From Hyphomicrobiales bacterium (GTDB taxonomy: Bacteria; Pseudomonadota; Alphaproteobacteria; Rhizobiales; NORP267), in the NCBI GenBank assembly GCA_030688605.1, contig JAUYJB010000009.1, positions 1 through 41,289 on the forward strand: a DNA stretch of 41,289 nucleotides. Reading direction: 5' to 3'. The translations under genes and the position numbers were made by a program. Positions 14,714-22,692 of the stretch are shown piece by piece (the stretch's first letter is position 1; each line of letters begins with the position of its first letter). The notes under the pieces were generated by a model, which had not been told where the DNA came from, searched no databases, and was given only the letters and a program-made list of their open reading frames with translations.

Positions 14714-17201
14714 GCCGGGTCGGCGCCGCGTCGGCGGCATCTCGCGCTTTCAGCAACTGGTTGAGCATGGCCCTGAGCCGCATCGGCGGCACCGGCTTGT
14801 GCAGCAGGTGGTAGCCGCTCGCGCTCGCCTCGCGCAACCGCTCGGGTGCGGTGTCGCCGCTGATGAGAAAGGCCGGGATCGCGGCGCCAAGTTCGCCGCG
14901 AAGCTGCTCAATGGCCCCGATGCCGGTCTTCGCATTGGCCAGTCGATAATCCGAAATGATGAGGTCCGGCTTGAGTCGTTGCGCTGCCAGTTTCGCTAGC
15001 GCCGTTTCCCCGGATTCGGCGGTGACCACGTCGCAGCCCCAGCTTCGGAGGATTCCGCCCATGCCGTCGAGCACGAGCGCATCGTCATCGATCACGATGA
15101 TGACTTTGCCGCGTGCTGGATCAGCGATCGTCGCAAGCGGGACCGGGACCTCGGTCGCCTCGCTGCGAGTAGCTGACAAAGGGACGGTGATTGAGAAGCG
15201 CGATCCCCTGCCAACCCGCGAATTCACTTCAATCGGATGGTCGAGAAGGCGGCCCAGGCGGTCGACGATCGAAAGTCCAAGGCCGAGCCCGCCGCGGCGA
15301 TCCAGCTTCGGAGCCGCCAGCTGAACGAACTCTCCGAATATTTTCCGCTGCTGTTCCTCCGGGATGCCAGCTCCGCTGTCGCAGACATCGATGCGCAATC
15401 GACCACCGCGGCGGCGGCAGCCAACCACCACGCCACCGTGCGTCGTGTAGTGCACGGCGTTGGACACCAGATTTAACAGGATTCGTTCGAGGAGAATAAA
15501 ATCGCTCCGGACCCAAGCGCTGTTCGGCACCACGCCCAAGCGCAGCCCCTTTTCGAGTGCGGCCTCGGCGAAAGTCGTCTCCATGCGCGTGAGCAGCGGT
15601 TCGATCGGAAATTCGCTCAAGTTCAGTTCAAGCGCGCCGGCTTCGAGCTTGGACATGTCGAGAAGAGCCTCAAAAAGTTCATTCATCGAACCCACAGCGG
15701 CGTTGATGCGGGCGACGAGCCGGTTGCGTTCTTCTGGGTCGGATTCGGTACGCAATTGGGCCACGAACAGCGTCAGGGCATGCAGCGGCTGGCGCAGATC
15801 GTGGCTCGCCGAGGCGAGAAAGTGCGACTTGTACTTGTTGGCGATCTCGAGCTGCCGGCTTTTTTCTTCCACCTCAGCCGTGCGCTGTTTGACTTCCTTT
15901 TCAAGACGATCGGCCGCCTGTGCTTTCTCGGCCAGCAACCCGTCACGTTCCAAAGTGTTCTGGCGGAAGATCTCGACTGCTCGGCCCATCGCCCCGATCT
16001 CGTCGGCTCCTTCCACCGCGACGGGTGTATGAAGGCCGCCGCCGGCGATGGCGAGCATGCCGTCGCTGAGCGCGGTGAGACGGCGGACGATATTCCCGCC
16101 CACGTAGAGCCACACGATCAGGACCGAGCTCAGCAGGCTCAGCGCGACGACGACGACAAGGGCGCGGGTACTCAGCCGCTGTACGGACAGCGCATCGCGG
16201 ATCGCCTCGCCGATGTCCCGCTTGGCCGCGCTCCCCAGCTGGTCGACCGCGGCGGTGAGTTGCGCCGATAGTCTGCCGGTCTCGGTGAGCAGCCTTTCGC
16301 CTTCCCCGACCAGCGCGAGTTCCTGCTTGCGGGCTTCCGCGATCGCGTTCGTTCCCTCGGCGAACTCCCGCAGCTTTGCCGCCTGCTCCAGGAACAGCGG
16401 ACGCAGCTTGGGATCGAGCCCGGCCGCCGTCGCTTCGAGGTCGCGCAGCGCAAGGCCGAGTTGGAAGGCGAGAATCGGAAGACGTCGAGGCTGATCGGTG
16501 GTGGAGGCTTCGGCCAGCATGTCCGCGAGCGCGGAGACCTGCGCTTGGGCGGTTCGCATCAGCCGCTGCAGCTCAATCAGCGACGCCAGCCGTCGTGGCT
16601 GGTCGCCGGGGCCGGTCGGGCCTGCCTCGCGAGCCTCGACGAGCGTCGCGATCTGGCTGCCCGTGACCTCCAGCCAGGGCGCCAGAAGCCGCTGCGTCTC
16701 GTCATTGGTCTGGAAGACGCCGCGTCGCAGGGTTCTGATGCGCTCGCTGGTCTCGAGCCGGCCCGCGACCAGGTCCTCGAGGCTCGCGAGGTTGGCCGTC
16801 AGCGAGGAAACGATCGGCTCGATCTGCAACAGCGGCAGGAGCCCGGCATCATCGCCTTTCAGATCGGCGAGCCTGGCGTTCAAGCGCCCGACCTCTGAGA
16901 CGAGTGCGGCCTTGATTTCGTCGCGTCGATTGCGGTCGGTCGCCGCCAACAGCGCGGGGGCCGCGGCGATGATGCGTTCGGTCGAGCGCGAGAGTTCGAG
17001 TGCCGAAAGGGTGGGAGGGATGCGCGCATCTACGACATCGAGACGGCCACCGACCTCGCGGAAGGCGTAAATCCCCGCGGCGGCGGCCAATACGGCGAAG
17101 GCGCTGATCCCGAAGAACGCGAGCAACAGCCGCGCGCGCACCCCGAGGTTCCAAGCCCGGCGCGCCGAATTCTTCGTACCTTCGGAATCCGATGTGGTCA
17201 C
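14667..17201 (-). CDS. hybrid sensor histidine kinase (TorS-like) with receiver domain
   Basis: About 844 residues. A first membrane helix near 20-45 (ARLLLAFFGISAFAVLAAAA), a long helical periplasmic sensor (to about 345), and a second helix (LVVVVALSLLSSVLIVWLYV) lead to a HAMP domain. The HisKA histidine is in SHDLRQPLHA near 467. The ATPase shows NLVSNAVHYT, DSGAGIPEE and GGLGLGLSI. The receiver domain has paired acids in VIDDDAL, the phosphoacceptor in IISDYRL near 750 and the lysine in LLHKPVPP. The helical sensor resembles TorS-type kinases that read a periplasmic binding protein, and a TRAP binding protein is encoded divergently. GTG at 17201 is preferred; a TTG at 17267 would leave only 15 bp between divergent starts. 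Confidence 0.88.
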   Translation of the reverse strand: MTTSDSEGTKNSARRAWNLGVRARLLLAFFGISAFAVLAAAAGIYAFREVGGRLDVVDARIPPTLSALELSRSTERIIAAAPALLAATDRNRRDEIKAALVSEVGRLNARLADLKGDDAGLLPLLQIEPIVSSLTANLASLEDLVAGRLETSERIRTLRRGVFQTNDETQRLLAPWLEVTGSQIATLVEAREAGPTGPGDQPRRLASLIELQRLMRTAQAQVSALADMLAEASTTDQPRRLPILAFQLGLALRDLEATAAGLDPKLRPLFLEQAAKLREFAEGTNAIAEARKQELALVGEGERLLTETGRLSAQLTAAVDQLGSAAKRDIGEAIRDALSVQRLSTRALVVVVALSLLSSVLIVWLYVGGNIVRRLTALSDGMLAIAGGGLHTPVAVEGADEIGAMGRAVEIFRQNTLERDGLLAEKAQAADRLEKEVKQRTAEVEEKSRQLEIANKYKSHFLASASHDLRQPLHALTLFVAQLRTESDPEERNRLVARINAAVGSMNELFEALLDMSKLEAGALELNLSEFPIEPLLTRMETTFAEAALEKGLRLGVVPNSAWVRSDFILLERILLNLVSNAVHYTTHGGVVVGCRRRGGRLRIDVCDSGAGIPEEQQRKIFGEFVQLAAPKLDRRGGLGLGLSIVDRLGRLLDHPIEVNSRVGRGSRFSITVPLSATRSEATEVPVPLATIADPARGKVIIVIDDDALVLDGMGGILRSWGCDVVTAESGETALAKLAAQRLKPDLIISDYRLANAKTGIGAIEQLRGELGAAIPAFLISGDTAPERLREASASGYHLLHKPVPPMRLRAMLNQLLKARDAADAAPTRPTRARAARHRAPRPQ

Positions 17202-17282
17202 AGCCGAACCGTACTTCCGAGCTTTGTATGTTAGATTAGCATTACGCTCGATGAACCGTTGAAGCAAACCGGAGGGAAGCCA

Positions 17283-18356
17283 ATGAGGCGCAGGGATATT
17301 CTGGCCGGCGCCGGGCTAGCGGCGGCAGCGAACTTGCGGTTCCCGGCACCGGCAATCGCGCAGGGAATTCGGCACCTCACGATGGTGACCGACTATCCCG
17401 ATGCACCGGGCATGCTGCCCAGTGCGCGGCGCCTGGCCCACACGATTGCCGATGCCTCGCAGGGGCGTATCAGGATCGAGGTTTCTCCGGCCGGAGCGGT
17501 CGTGCGGCCGTTGGAGACCTTCGACGCCGTGCAAGCCGGCGTCGCCGACATGTTTCATTCGCACATCGGCTACTTCGAGAAGAAATCGCCGGCGTTTCAT
17601 TTCTACTCAGGCGTTCCATTCGGCTTTACCGCGAACGAGTTGTTTGCCTGGGTCCGGTTCGGAGGAGGTCAGGAGCTGTGGGATGCGTTGAGCGGGCAAT
17701 TTGACGTCAAGCCGTTTCTTAGTTGCAGTACCGGCTCGCAGATGGGCGGTTGGTTCGTGAACGAGATCGCCTCGACGGAGGGGTTCGAAGGACTGCGCTA
17801 CCGGATGGCGGGGCTCGGTGCCGAGGTGTATCGCCGGCTGGGCGCGATCGTCGTGCTCGTGCCGGGCGCTGACATCGTGCAGTCGTTACAATCCGGCGCT
17901 GTCGATGCCTGTGAATGGGTTGGGCCCTGGCTCGACACGGCCATGGGACTGCACGAGGCGGCCAACTTCTACTACTATCCCGCCTGGCACGAGCCGGGTA
18001 CCGCGCTGGCGCTCGGCATCAACAAGCGCGTGTGGGAGAGTTTCGATGAGGGCGACCGGCGGCTCATCGAGATAGCTGCCGCGGGCGAGTACGCAATTTC
18101 GCTCGCGGAGTTCAACACCAATAACGCCCTGGCGCTGCGCCAACTAAGGGCGGAGGGTACCGTCAAGATTCGAAAATTTAACGATGCAATGCTGAAGACA
18201 TTCGCCGAGATCAGCAAGGACGTGGTGGCCGAGGCAGGCTCCGGCGACGATCTCTCCAGAAAGATATACCGAAGCCACTTGGAGTTTCGAACTTTGATTG
18301 GGGAGTGGAGTGATGTCTCCGAAGGCGCCTATCTGGGCATCCGCGCGTTCGGCTGA
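17283..18356 (+). CDS. TRAP-type solute-binding protein DctP family, orphan
   Basis: A 357-residue exported protein with a twin-arginine-like signal (MRRRDILAGAGLAAA, cleavage near APAIAQG). It has the DctP fold signatures: an N-terminal strand IRHLTMVTDYPD, DMFHSHIGYF, GGWFVNEIASTEGFEGLRYR and GAVDACEWVGPWLD, where the arginine in LRYRM usually pairs with a carboxylate ligand. The YYYPAWHEPGTAL segment resembles the keto- and hydroxy-acid binding group. GGAGGGAAG precedes the ATG. No DctQ or DctM permease gene is present. Divergence from the hybrid kinase suggests a sensory rather than a transport role. Confidence 0.88.
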   Translation: MRRRDILAGAGLAAAANLRFPAPAIAQGIRHLTMVTDYPDAPGMLPSARRLAHTIADASQGRIRIEVSPAGAVVRPLETFDAVQAGVADMFHSHIGYFEKKSPAFHFYSGVPFGFTANELFAWVRFGGGQELWDALSGQFDVKPFLSCSTGSQMGGWFVNEIASTEGFEGLRYRMAGLGAEVYRRLGAIVVLVPGADIVQSLQSGAVDACEWVGPWLDTAMGLHEAANFYYYPAWHEPGTALALGINKRVWESFDEGDRRLIEIAAAGEYAISLAEFNTNNALALRQLRAEGTVKIRKFNDAMLKTFAEISKDVVAEAGSGDDLSRKIYRSHLEFRTLIGEWSDVSEGAYLGIRAFG

Positions 18357-18371
18357 CGTTGGTGCGAACAA

Positions 18372-18626
18372 AAAACCCTCGTCCAGATGCCGCCGCCATT
18401 GAGGCAAAGCGCGCAGACTTTGAGCCCGCTTGCGCCGTATCCGTGCGGCGAAGATCGGGCCGAACCGGGCTCACCAAAACCGTACCGTCTCGTGGCTCAC
18501 ATCGATGCCGCGCTCGTGCAGCAGATCCTCAATATTGCGCAACGACAGCGGAAAGCGGACATACGGCATCACCGCAAGGCGGATCACCTCGGGCGATGTC
18601 TTGAAGTAGCGGAAGGGATTTCTCAT
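18372..18626 (-). pseudogene. IS6-family transposase, N-terminal relic
   Basis: Residues MRNPFRYFKTSPEVIRLAVM onward match the start of IS6 transposases. After ETVRFW a TGA stop (18471-18473) replaces the expected tryptophan, and the same frame continues with ARFGPIFAARIRRK and WRRHLDE, the first catalytic aspartate. Homology then ends next to the TRAP gene stop. Both nonsense mutation and 3' truncation make it inactive. It is distinct from the intact copy at 3153. Confidence 0.82.
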
Positions 18627-18696
18627 CCGCCAACGCAACTGGCGAGTTCGAGCTCTCGGCTCATCTCCCAAGAGAGACCTGCCGGCCTATCTGCCG

Positions 18697-20490
18697 TCAG
18701 ACCCCTGGGGCGCGGATCAGTTCGGTAATCCTCCGGATCGCGACGCGACGGTTTTCCCGTTCCGCTGCCTCGGTTGGGATCTTCAGGAACTCCTCGCCAT
18801 AACCCTGCGTGATCAGGTTCTCCGGCGGGATTAAGAAGTTGCTGGAAAGCGCAACCGCGACGGCCTCGGCGCGGCGGTCGGACAACAGCAGGTTGGCGTA
18901 GTCACTGCCGACGGCGTCGGTATGTCCCTCGATCAGGAAGACCTCGTCCGGCCTTTCCCTCAGCACGTCGGCCATCGCCTCGCCGACCATCGCCAGTGCG
19001 CCGAATTGCGTCGGCGAGATGCTGGCGCTGCCGAAGTCGAAAGTGATGGTGTCGAGGTCGACTCGGCGCATCTTGTCGCGCAACCGCGCGTTGGCGCGGA
19101 CCTCTTCCAGCGCGTAGACCCGCTCCATCTCCTCCACCGGCGGCGCCATCAGCGCCACGCGGATGGCGCGGCGGTCCGCCCGCCTTGTCTCGACGATGTA
19201 CTGCTCGCGCGGGATGCCGATCCTGAGCGGCGGCAGAACGATGTCGTAGCGGAACTGCGGACGCCGGTCGCCCTCGTAGAAGTCACGATTGTCGATGAGG
19301 ACAATCTCGCGGCCGCGGCGGTCGATGCGGGTGCGGATGATGATGTCGCCATAGCGGTCGCGCACGGTGACGATCTTCACGCCGTCGTCGCGGGTTATGG
19401 TCGTGCGCGTGCGTCCGCCTCTCAGATTCTCGACCTCGGCGTCGCGAGCGCGGTAGAGGAAGCGTTCGGTCTCGGTCGCCTCATCCTGGCGGATGATGAA
19501 TTGACTGCCGAGCTGGATGATGAAGCGCGCGCCGAAATCCTCGACGACGTTTGCCTCCTCGGACACGGGACGCCGCCGGTCGCCGTCTCGCCTTCCGTCC
19601 TGGCCGGCGGCGGAAGGGGCGGCCTGCTGCTGTCCCTCCGTCGTGCCTTCCTCGCCAATCTGCTCTTCCTCGACCGCCTTGCGCTCCTCGCTCAAGTGCT
19701 TGCGGAGCGCGCGGAAGTTTTTCGCCTCTTCTTGGTCGCCCTGGGTCTCGAGCTGCTTTTCGACGACGGAATCCTGTTGCGCGGCGGCTGGCGGCGGCTG
19801 GTCGGCGGTCAGTTCCTGAGCCGGCGGTTCGTCGGTCTGCGGCTCGGCCGGGAGAGCGGGTTGCGCCTGAGTCTCCGGCGGAGCCGGCGCGACCTCGGGC
19901 TGAGGTTCGGCCTGAACCTCCGGATGAGCCGGCGCGACCTCGGGCTGAGGTTCGGCCTGAGGCTCGGCCACGGGCTGAGGTTCGGGCTGAGGCTCGGCCA
20001 CGGGCTGAGGTTCGGCCTGAGGCTCGGCCACGGGCTGAGGTTCGGCCTGAGGCTCGGCGCACTGCCGCTTCATTTCATCCTCGCTCAGCCCCTGCTTCCG
20101 GGCTGCGGCCTCGCAGGCTCTCCTGTCGGCCGCCGCCGGCGCCTGCCGCTGGGCCATGCCGGGCCGCTGCGGCTGCTGCTGGGCCTGAGGCTGCGGAGAC
20201 GGAGCCGGCTGCTGGGCCTGAGGCTGCGGAGACGGAGCCGGCGGCTCGGGAACCGCCGCGTTCGGCGGCGGCGGCGCCTCGGCCGGGGCGCCGGTCTCGG
20301 CGCACCGGCGTTGTATCTCTTCCGCGCTCAAACCGTCGTGAAGAGCTTTCGCCTCGCATGCCGTTCTGGCGTCGGATTGTGCGACCGTCAAGCGTTCCCG
20401 TGGCGAACCGTCTAAGGACCAGGCGATGCCGGGGACGGCCAGAAGGCAGATTGCCGTCAGCGATGCGATTGGAATGAGCTTGTGGTTCAT
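18697..20490 (-). CDS. OmpA-family protein with long Pro/Glu/Gln repeat linker
   Basis: A 597-residue envelope protein. Sec signal MNHKLIPIASLTAICLLAVPG, then two similar cysteine-paired motifs (CEAKALHDGLSAEEIQRRC and CEAAARKQGLSEDEMKRQC), separated and followed by proline-rich linkers including repeats of AEPQAEPQPV (about residues 145-205). A charged region follows, then a beta-rich part, and the C-terminal OmpA peptidoglycan-binding domain (ITFDFGSASISPTQFGAL, LIEGHTDAVGSDYANLLLSDRRAEAV, RENRRVAIRR). It should link the outer membrane or periplasm to peptidoglycan across a flexible spacer. The ATG at 20490 gives the signal peptide. A Crp-type site block lies about 210-270 bp upstream. Confidence 0.87.
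   Translation of the reverse strand: MNHKLIPIASLTAICLLAVPGIAWSLDGSPRERLTVAQSDARTACEAKALHDGLSAEEIQRRCAETGAPAEAPPPPNAAVPEPPAPSPQPQAQQPAPSPQPQAQQQPQRPGMAQRQAPAAADRRACEAAARKQGLSEDEMKRQCAEPQAEPQPVAEPQAEPQPVAEPQPEPQPVAEPQAEPQPEVAPAHPEVQAEPQPEVAPAPPETQAQPALPAEPQTDEPPAQELTADQPPPAAAQQDSVVEKQLETQGDQEEAKNFRALRKHLSEERKAVEEEQIGEEGTTEGQQQAAPSAAGQDGRRDGDRRRPVSEEANVVEDFGARFIIQLGSQFIIRQDEATETERFLYRARDAEVENLRGGRTRTTITRDDGVKIVTVRDRYGDIIIRTRIDRRGREIVLIDNRDFYEGDRRPQFRYDIVLPPLRIGIPREQYIVETRRADRRAIRVALMAPPVEEMERVYALEEVRANARLRDKMRRVDLDTITFDFGSASISPTQFGALAMVGEAMADVLRERPDEVFLIEGHTDAVGSDYANLLLSDRRAEAVAVALSSNFLIPPENLITQGYGEEFLKIPTEAAERENRRVAIRRITELIRAPGV
19890..20060. repeat. 30-bp tandem repeats inside the OmpA-family gene
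   Basis: The unit GGCTCGGCCACGGGCTGAGG followed by TTCGGCCTGA recurs in tandem with variants, encoding AEPQAEPQPV-type decapeptides on the minus strand. Being in-frame multiples of three, the number of copies can change without breaking the gene. Confidence 0.75.
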
Positions 20491-20810
20491 CGATCCATTC
20501 TCCGTCGGGTCCAAGTGAGCTAAGCCTTCACGCGTGACGCCCCCGTCTGCGAGCAGAGGCAGTAACAAGCGTCCGCACCCGCCACTTCAACGCCCCGCAT
20601 GCGGTAAGGTTCCATGCGCGATCGGCGGCAATTTCGGAAAAAGGGTGGTGGACGCCCTTAACGGGCTTCGGCTGTCAGGGCGGAGGGGACGACCCTTCCG
20701 CGCCATTTAAGATACGCCTATGCCAGGGTGGAAGACTGTGCAGAATTGCTCACATCGAAAGGACCACCTGGCCCCTCTTTTTGCGGCGCCGTTGATGCCT
20801 GAGACCGGCA
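20491..20810. other. intergenic region upstream of the OmpA-family gene
   Basis: No gene is seen. It holds the promoter-like block at 20702-20760 and a leader of about 210 bases. The latter contains GC-rich possible stems (for example GACGCCC and GGGCTTCGG near 20651-20675). Confidence 0.5.
20702..20760 (-). promoter_or_regulatory. Crp/Fnr-type site and promoter-like block, copy 1
   Basis: The dyad TGTGCAGAATTGCTCA is at 20737-20752. Towards the OmpA-family gene it is followed by a conserved stretch whose plus-strand reading is CGCCATTTAAGATACGCCTA. The whole block is nearly repeated at 21700-21758. An activator site immediately upstream of a promoter reading leftward is the simplest interpretation. 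Confidence 0.5.
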
Positions 20811-21416
20811 TTACCGGCGCGCGACCACGACCGCCCTCTCTGGACCGTCGGCGCAGGTTCCCGAATTGCTGGGCGTTGCGGTCAGCCGCGACATGAAACG
20901 GCAGGCCGTCTGCGCGACGAGACCGCGGACCGCATCGGACTTCGACATGGCCATGCGGCCGAAATGGCGCAGGTCCACATATTCAACGGCGAACCAGCGC
21001 CGGTCGATGGCGAAGGCGAGGGGCTGCAGAACCGCCTCGGCTTGGGTGACTTCGACCAACGACATGGTGTCGATGGTGTCGCTCATGCGATGATGAACGT
21101 CCTTCTGCAGGCTGGCGATCCAGCCGGCTATCCGATTGGCCTCGTCATATTTCAACAACAGCGGCCGGCTCAGCATCACCGGGTGACCCGATCCGAGCGA
21201 GGAAACGCGCAGCCGCCCGTCCCGCGGTTCGCCCTGGAGCCTGTGCGCAACGACCTGGAGGGCGAGCGCGTGCTCCGACTGGGCGACGAGCTTGCTGCCG
21301 ATCGCCTCGGCGCCGGTGGTCGACCAACTTGGGCCGGGGAGGCCGGAGGTTGCCGCGACGGCGGCGAGCAACAGAATCCCTGAAAGGCCGCCGCGATATG
21401 AATGTTGCGTTATCAT
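20811..21416 (-). CDS. exported protein of unknown function
   Basis: A 201-residue protein with a likely Sec signal (GGLSGILLLAAVAATSGLPG). The mature part contains SSLGSGHPVMLSRPLLLKYDEANRIAGWIAS-like amphipathic helices and two cysteines (TACRFM, SGTCADG) that could form a disulfide. I do not recognise a family. The ATG overlaps the stop of a 21-codon frame upstream (21413-21478), indicating coupled translation. A Crp-type promoter block lies about 285-340 bp upstream. It shares this control block with the OmpA-family gene. Confidence 0.65.
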   Translation of the reverse strand: MITQHSYRGGLSGILLLAAVAATSGLPGPSWSTTGAEAIGSKLVAQSEHALALQVVAHRLQGEPRDGRLRVSSLGSGHPVMLSRPLLLKYDEANRIAGWIASLQKDVHHRMSDTIDTMSLVEVTQAEAVLQPLAFAIDRRWFAVEYVDLRHFGRMAMSKSDAVRGLVAQTACRFMSRLTATPSNSGTCADGPERAVVVARR

Positions 21417-21478
21417 GACCTTTCAACGCCGATGCTCGCCAAGACCGCTTTCTTCACGATACGTTTTCCTTTGCTCAT
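21413..21478 (-). CDS. possible 21-residue leader peptide
   Basis: ATG with GAGGTGG nine bases upstream opens MSKGKRIVKKAVLASIGVERS and ends in TGA that overlaps the ATG of the next gene (ATGA). Basic N-terminus and good ribosome site support translation. It may act as a leader controlling the 201-residue gene. Alternatively it could be the true N-terminus of that gene before a frameshift. Confidence 0.4.
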   Translation of the reverse strand: MSKGKRIVKKAVLASIGVERS

Positions 21479-21529
21479 GGGTTCCACCTCGGTTGCGGAC
21501 GTTTGTCCCCATTCGAACGGACTGAGTTT

Positions 21530-21557
21530 GTCGTTCGCGACGATCGACGCGAACGAC
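21530..21557. other. perfect 10-bp stem-loop in the leader region
   Basis: GTCGTTCGCG at 21530-21539 and CGCGAACGAC at 21548-21557 pair exactly around an 8-base loop. The flanks carry direct repeats (ACTGAG). It falls between the likely promoter and the small leader frame, so it may be an RNA structure or a protein-binding dyad. Confidence 0.45.
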
Positions 21558-21617
21558 TGAGACCCAGAGCCTTCAAAGTCTGCGAAACAAAAACTGGCAA
21601 TTTACCGAACGATGATT

Positions 21618-21633
21618 TGTTCAATATTGCTCA
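21618..21633. promoter_or_regulatory. Crp/Fnr-type dyad TGTTCAATATTGCTCA
   Basis: Near-palindrome TG-N2-CAATATTG-N2-CA, matching the other three sites in this region. It is the most symmetric of the four and lies 202 bp upstream of the 201-residue gene. Confidence 0.5.
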
Positions 21634-21699
21634 TGGCGCAATTTTCGTTGCACAAAACTCACGATGATAAAATGTTCGCTGAGAAGGATGACCCTCTCT

Positions 21700-21758
21700 C
21701 GCCATTTAAGCTACGCTTATGATGGGGTGAAAACTGTGCAGAATTGCTCACATCGAAA
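21700..21758 (-). promoter_or_regulatory. Crp/Fnr-type site and promoter-like block, copy 2
   Basis: The dyad TGTGCAGAATTGCTCA is at 21735-21750. The adjoining CGCCATTTAAGCTACGCTTA matches copy 1 with few differences over 59 bp. The block is 998 bp from copy 1 and upstream of a different minus-strand gene. Confidence 0.5.
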
Positions 21759-21818
21759 GGGATGAGGATCGCATCCATATGCGCGTCGGCGAAATGAGCG
21801 AATTTAAGTATCGATATT

Positions 21819-22520
21819 CTAAGTACTTATATTCGTCTGGTCGTGCAGAACGACATTCAACAATGAACTGTGGACTTCGATGCGGCCATTGTAGTGAATG
21901 AAGCCCAATTTTCGAAATTTGTTCATGAAAAAACTCACGCGCGACCGTGTCGTTCCGATCATCTCGGCAAGCGTCTCCTGGCTGATTTTCGCGAGTATCG
22001 GCTCCGGTCTTCCTTCCTTGCCGAAGTTCGCCAGCAGCAGAAGGATCCGTGCCAGGCGCTTCTCGCTCGAATTGAACAGCTGATCGACGAGGTCCGCTTC
22101 GACGCGGATGGTCCGCTCCAGAAGATGGGCGATGAACATCTCCGAGAACGCCGGTTGCTGGTGGATCACGCGGACGATGGCCGCTTTTTCCAGTCGCACG
22201 ATGACGGATTCCGTCATGGTCGCGGCCGTCGCTATCCGCTGCGGCCGCCCGGCAAGACATCCTTCGCCGAAGAATTCGTCCGTTCCAGGAGACGCGATGA
22301 CGGCTTCCTTGCCTTGCTCCGAAACGACGCTGATCTTCACCTTGCCGCTCTCGATGTAGAAGACCGCGTCCGCGGGGTCTCCCTGGGAGAAGACGGTCTG
22401 GTCCTTGCGGTACCTGCCAATGCTCCGGCCCTCGCCGACATGGGCGAGAAAAGATTTCGGATCGAATGACGCCTGGGGCTTGATCGCCCAGGGTTTGGTC
22501 GCCTGGGATTTGATCGCCAT
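21819..22520 (-). CDS. Crp/Fnr-family transcriptional regulator
   Basis: A 233-residue regulator. The cyclic-nucleotide-binding-like beta barrel spans about 20-140 (QTVFSQGDPADAVFYIESG, then GEGCLAGRPQRIATA). The dimer helix follows and the Crp helix-turn-helix is at about 175-215 (ISQETLAEMIGTTRSRVSFFMNKFRKLGFI). No N-terminal cysteine cluster for an Fe-S centre is present, so it is not a classical oxygen-sensing Fnr. The recognition helix TTRSRVSFFMNKF belongs to a subgroup common in Rhizobiales. Four copies of one dyad surround the gene, making it their likely binder. Confidence 0.9.
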   Translation of the reverse strand: MAIKSQATKPWAIKPQASFDPKSFLAHVGEGRSIGRYRKDQTVFSQGDPADAVFYIESGKVKISVVSEQGKEAVIASPGTDEFFGEGCLAGRPQRIATAATMTESVIVRLEKAAIVRVIHQQPAFSEMFIAHLLERTIRVEADLVDQLFNSSEKRLARILLLLANFGKEGRPEPILAKISQETLAEMIGTTRSRVSFFMNKFRKLGFIHYNGRIEVHSSLLNVVLHDQTNIST

Positions 22521-22573
22521 GACACGATCTCCTGTGCGTGTCTGTGAAGAACGGGCCTCATCTTAACATAGGA

Positions 22574-22588
22574 TTTTCGCGGCGAAAA
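22574..22588. promoter_or_regulatory. palindrome TTTTCGC-G-GCGAAAA
   Basis: Exact 7-bp arms around one base, 54 bp upstream of the Crp/Fnr start codon. Position suits an operator overlapping the promoter of that gene. Confidence 0.4.
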
Positions 22589-22676
22589 ATGCGCCATGTG
22601 CATTTTTTGACCGATTGTGGCTCGGTTGCAGTCAGGCAGGTGGCTGGCGACGCGGTCGCGGGCGGTGCGGCGAAAG

Positions 22677-22692
22677 TGTTCAATTTTGCTCA
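22677..22692. promoter_or_regulatory. Crp/Fnr-type dyad TGTTCAATTTTGCTCA
   Basis: Fourth copy of the 16-bp motif, 157 bp upstream of the regulator's own start and 145 bp upstream of the rightward small genes. It could serve autoregulation or the small genes. Confidence 0.45.

Larger units (their letters stand above)
21479..21818. other. intergenic leader and promoter region
   Basis: No long gene is seen. The stretch contains the hairpin at 21530-21557 and Crp-type dyads at 21618-21633 and 21735-21750, arranged as for a leftward promoter with a long leader. Confidence 0.5.

Noticed and set aside
19890..20060. Regular 30-bp repeats that could be mistaken for a CRISPR array
   Set aside because: The units are contiguous without unique spacers and encode an in-frame Pro/Glu/Gln linker.
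18922..20415. A 497-codon open frame antisense to the OmpA-family gene
   Set aside because: Its leucine/arginine/glycine repeats are simply the complement of the proline/glutamate repeats of the real gene.
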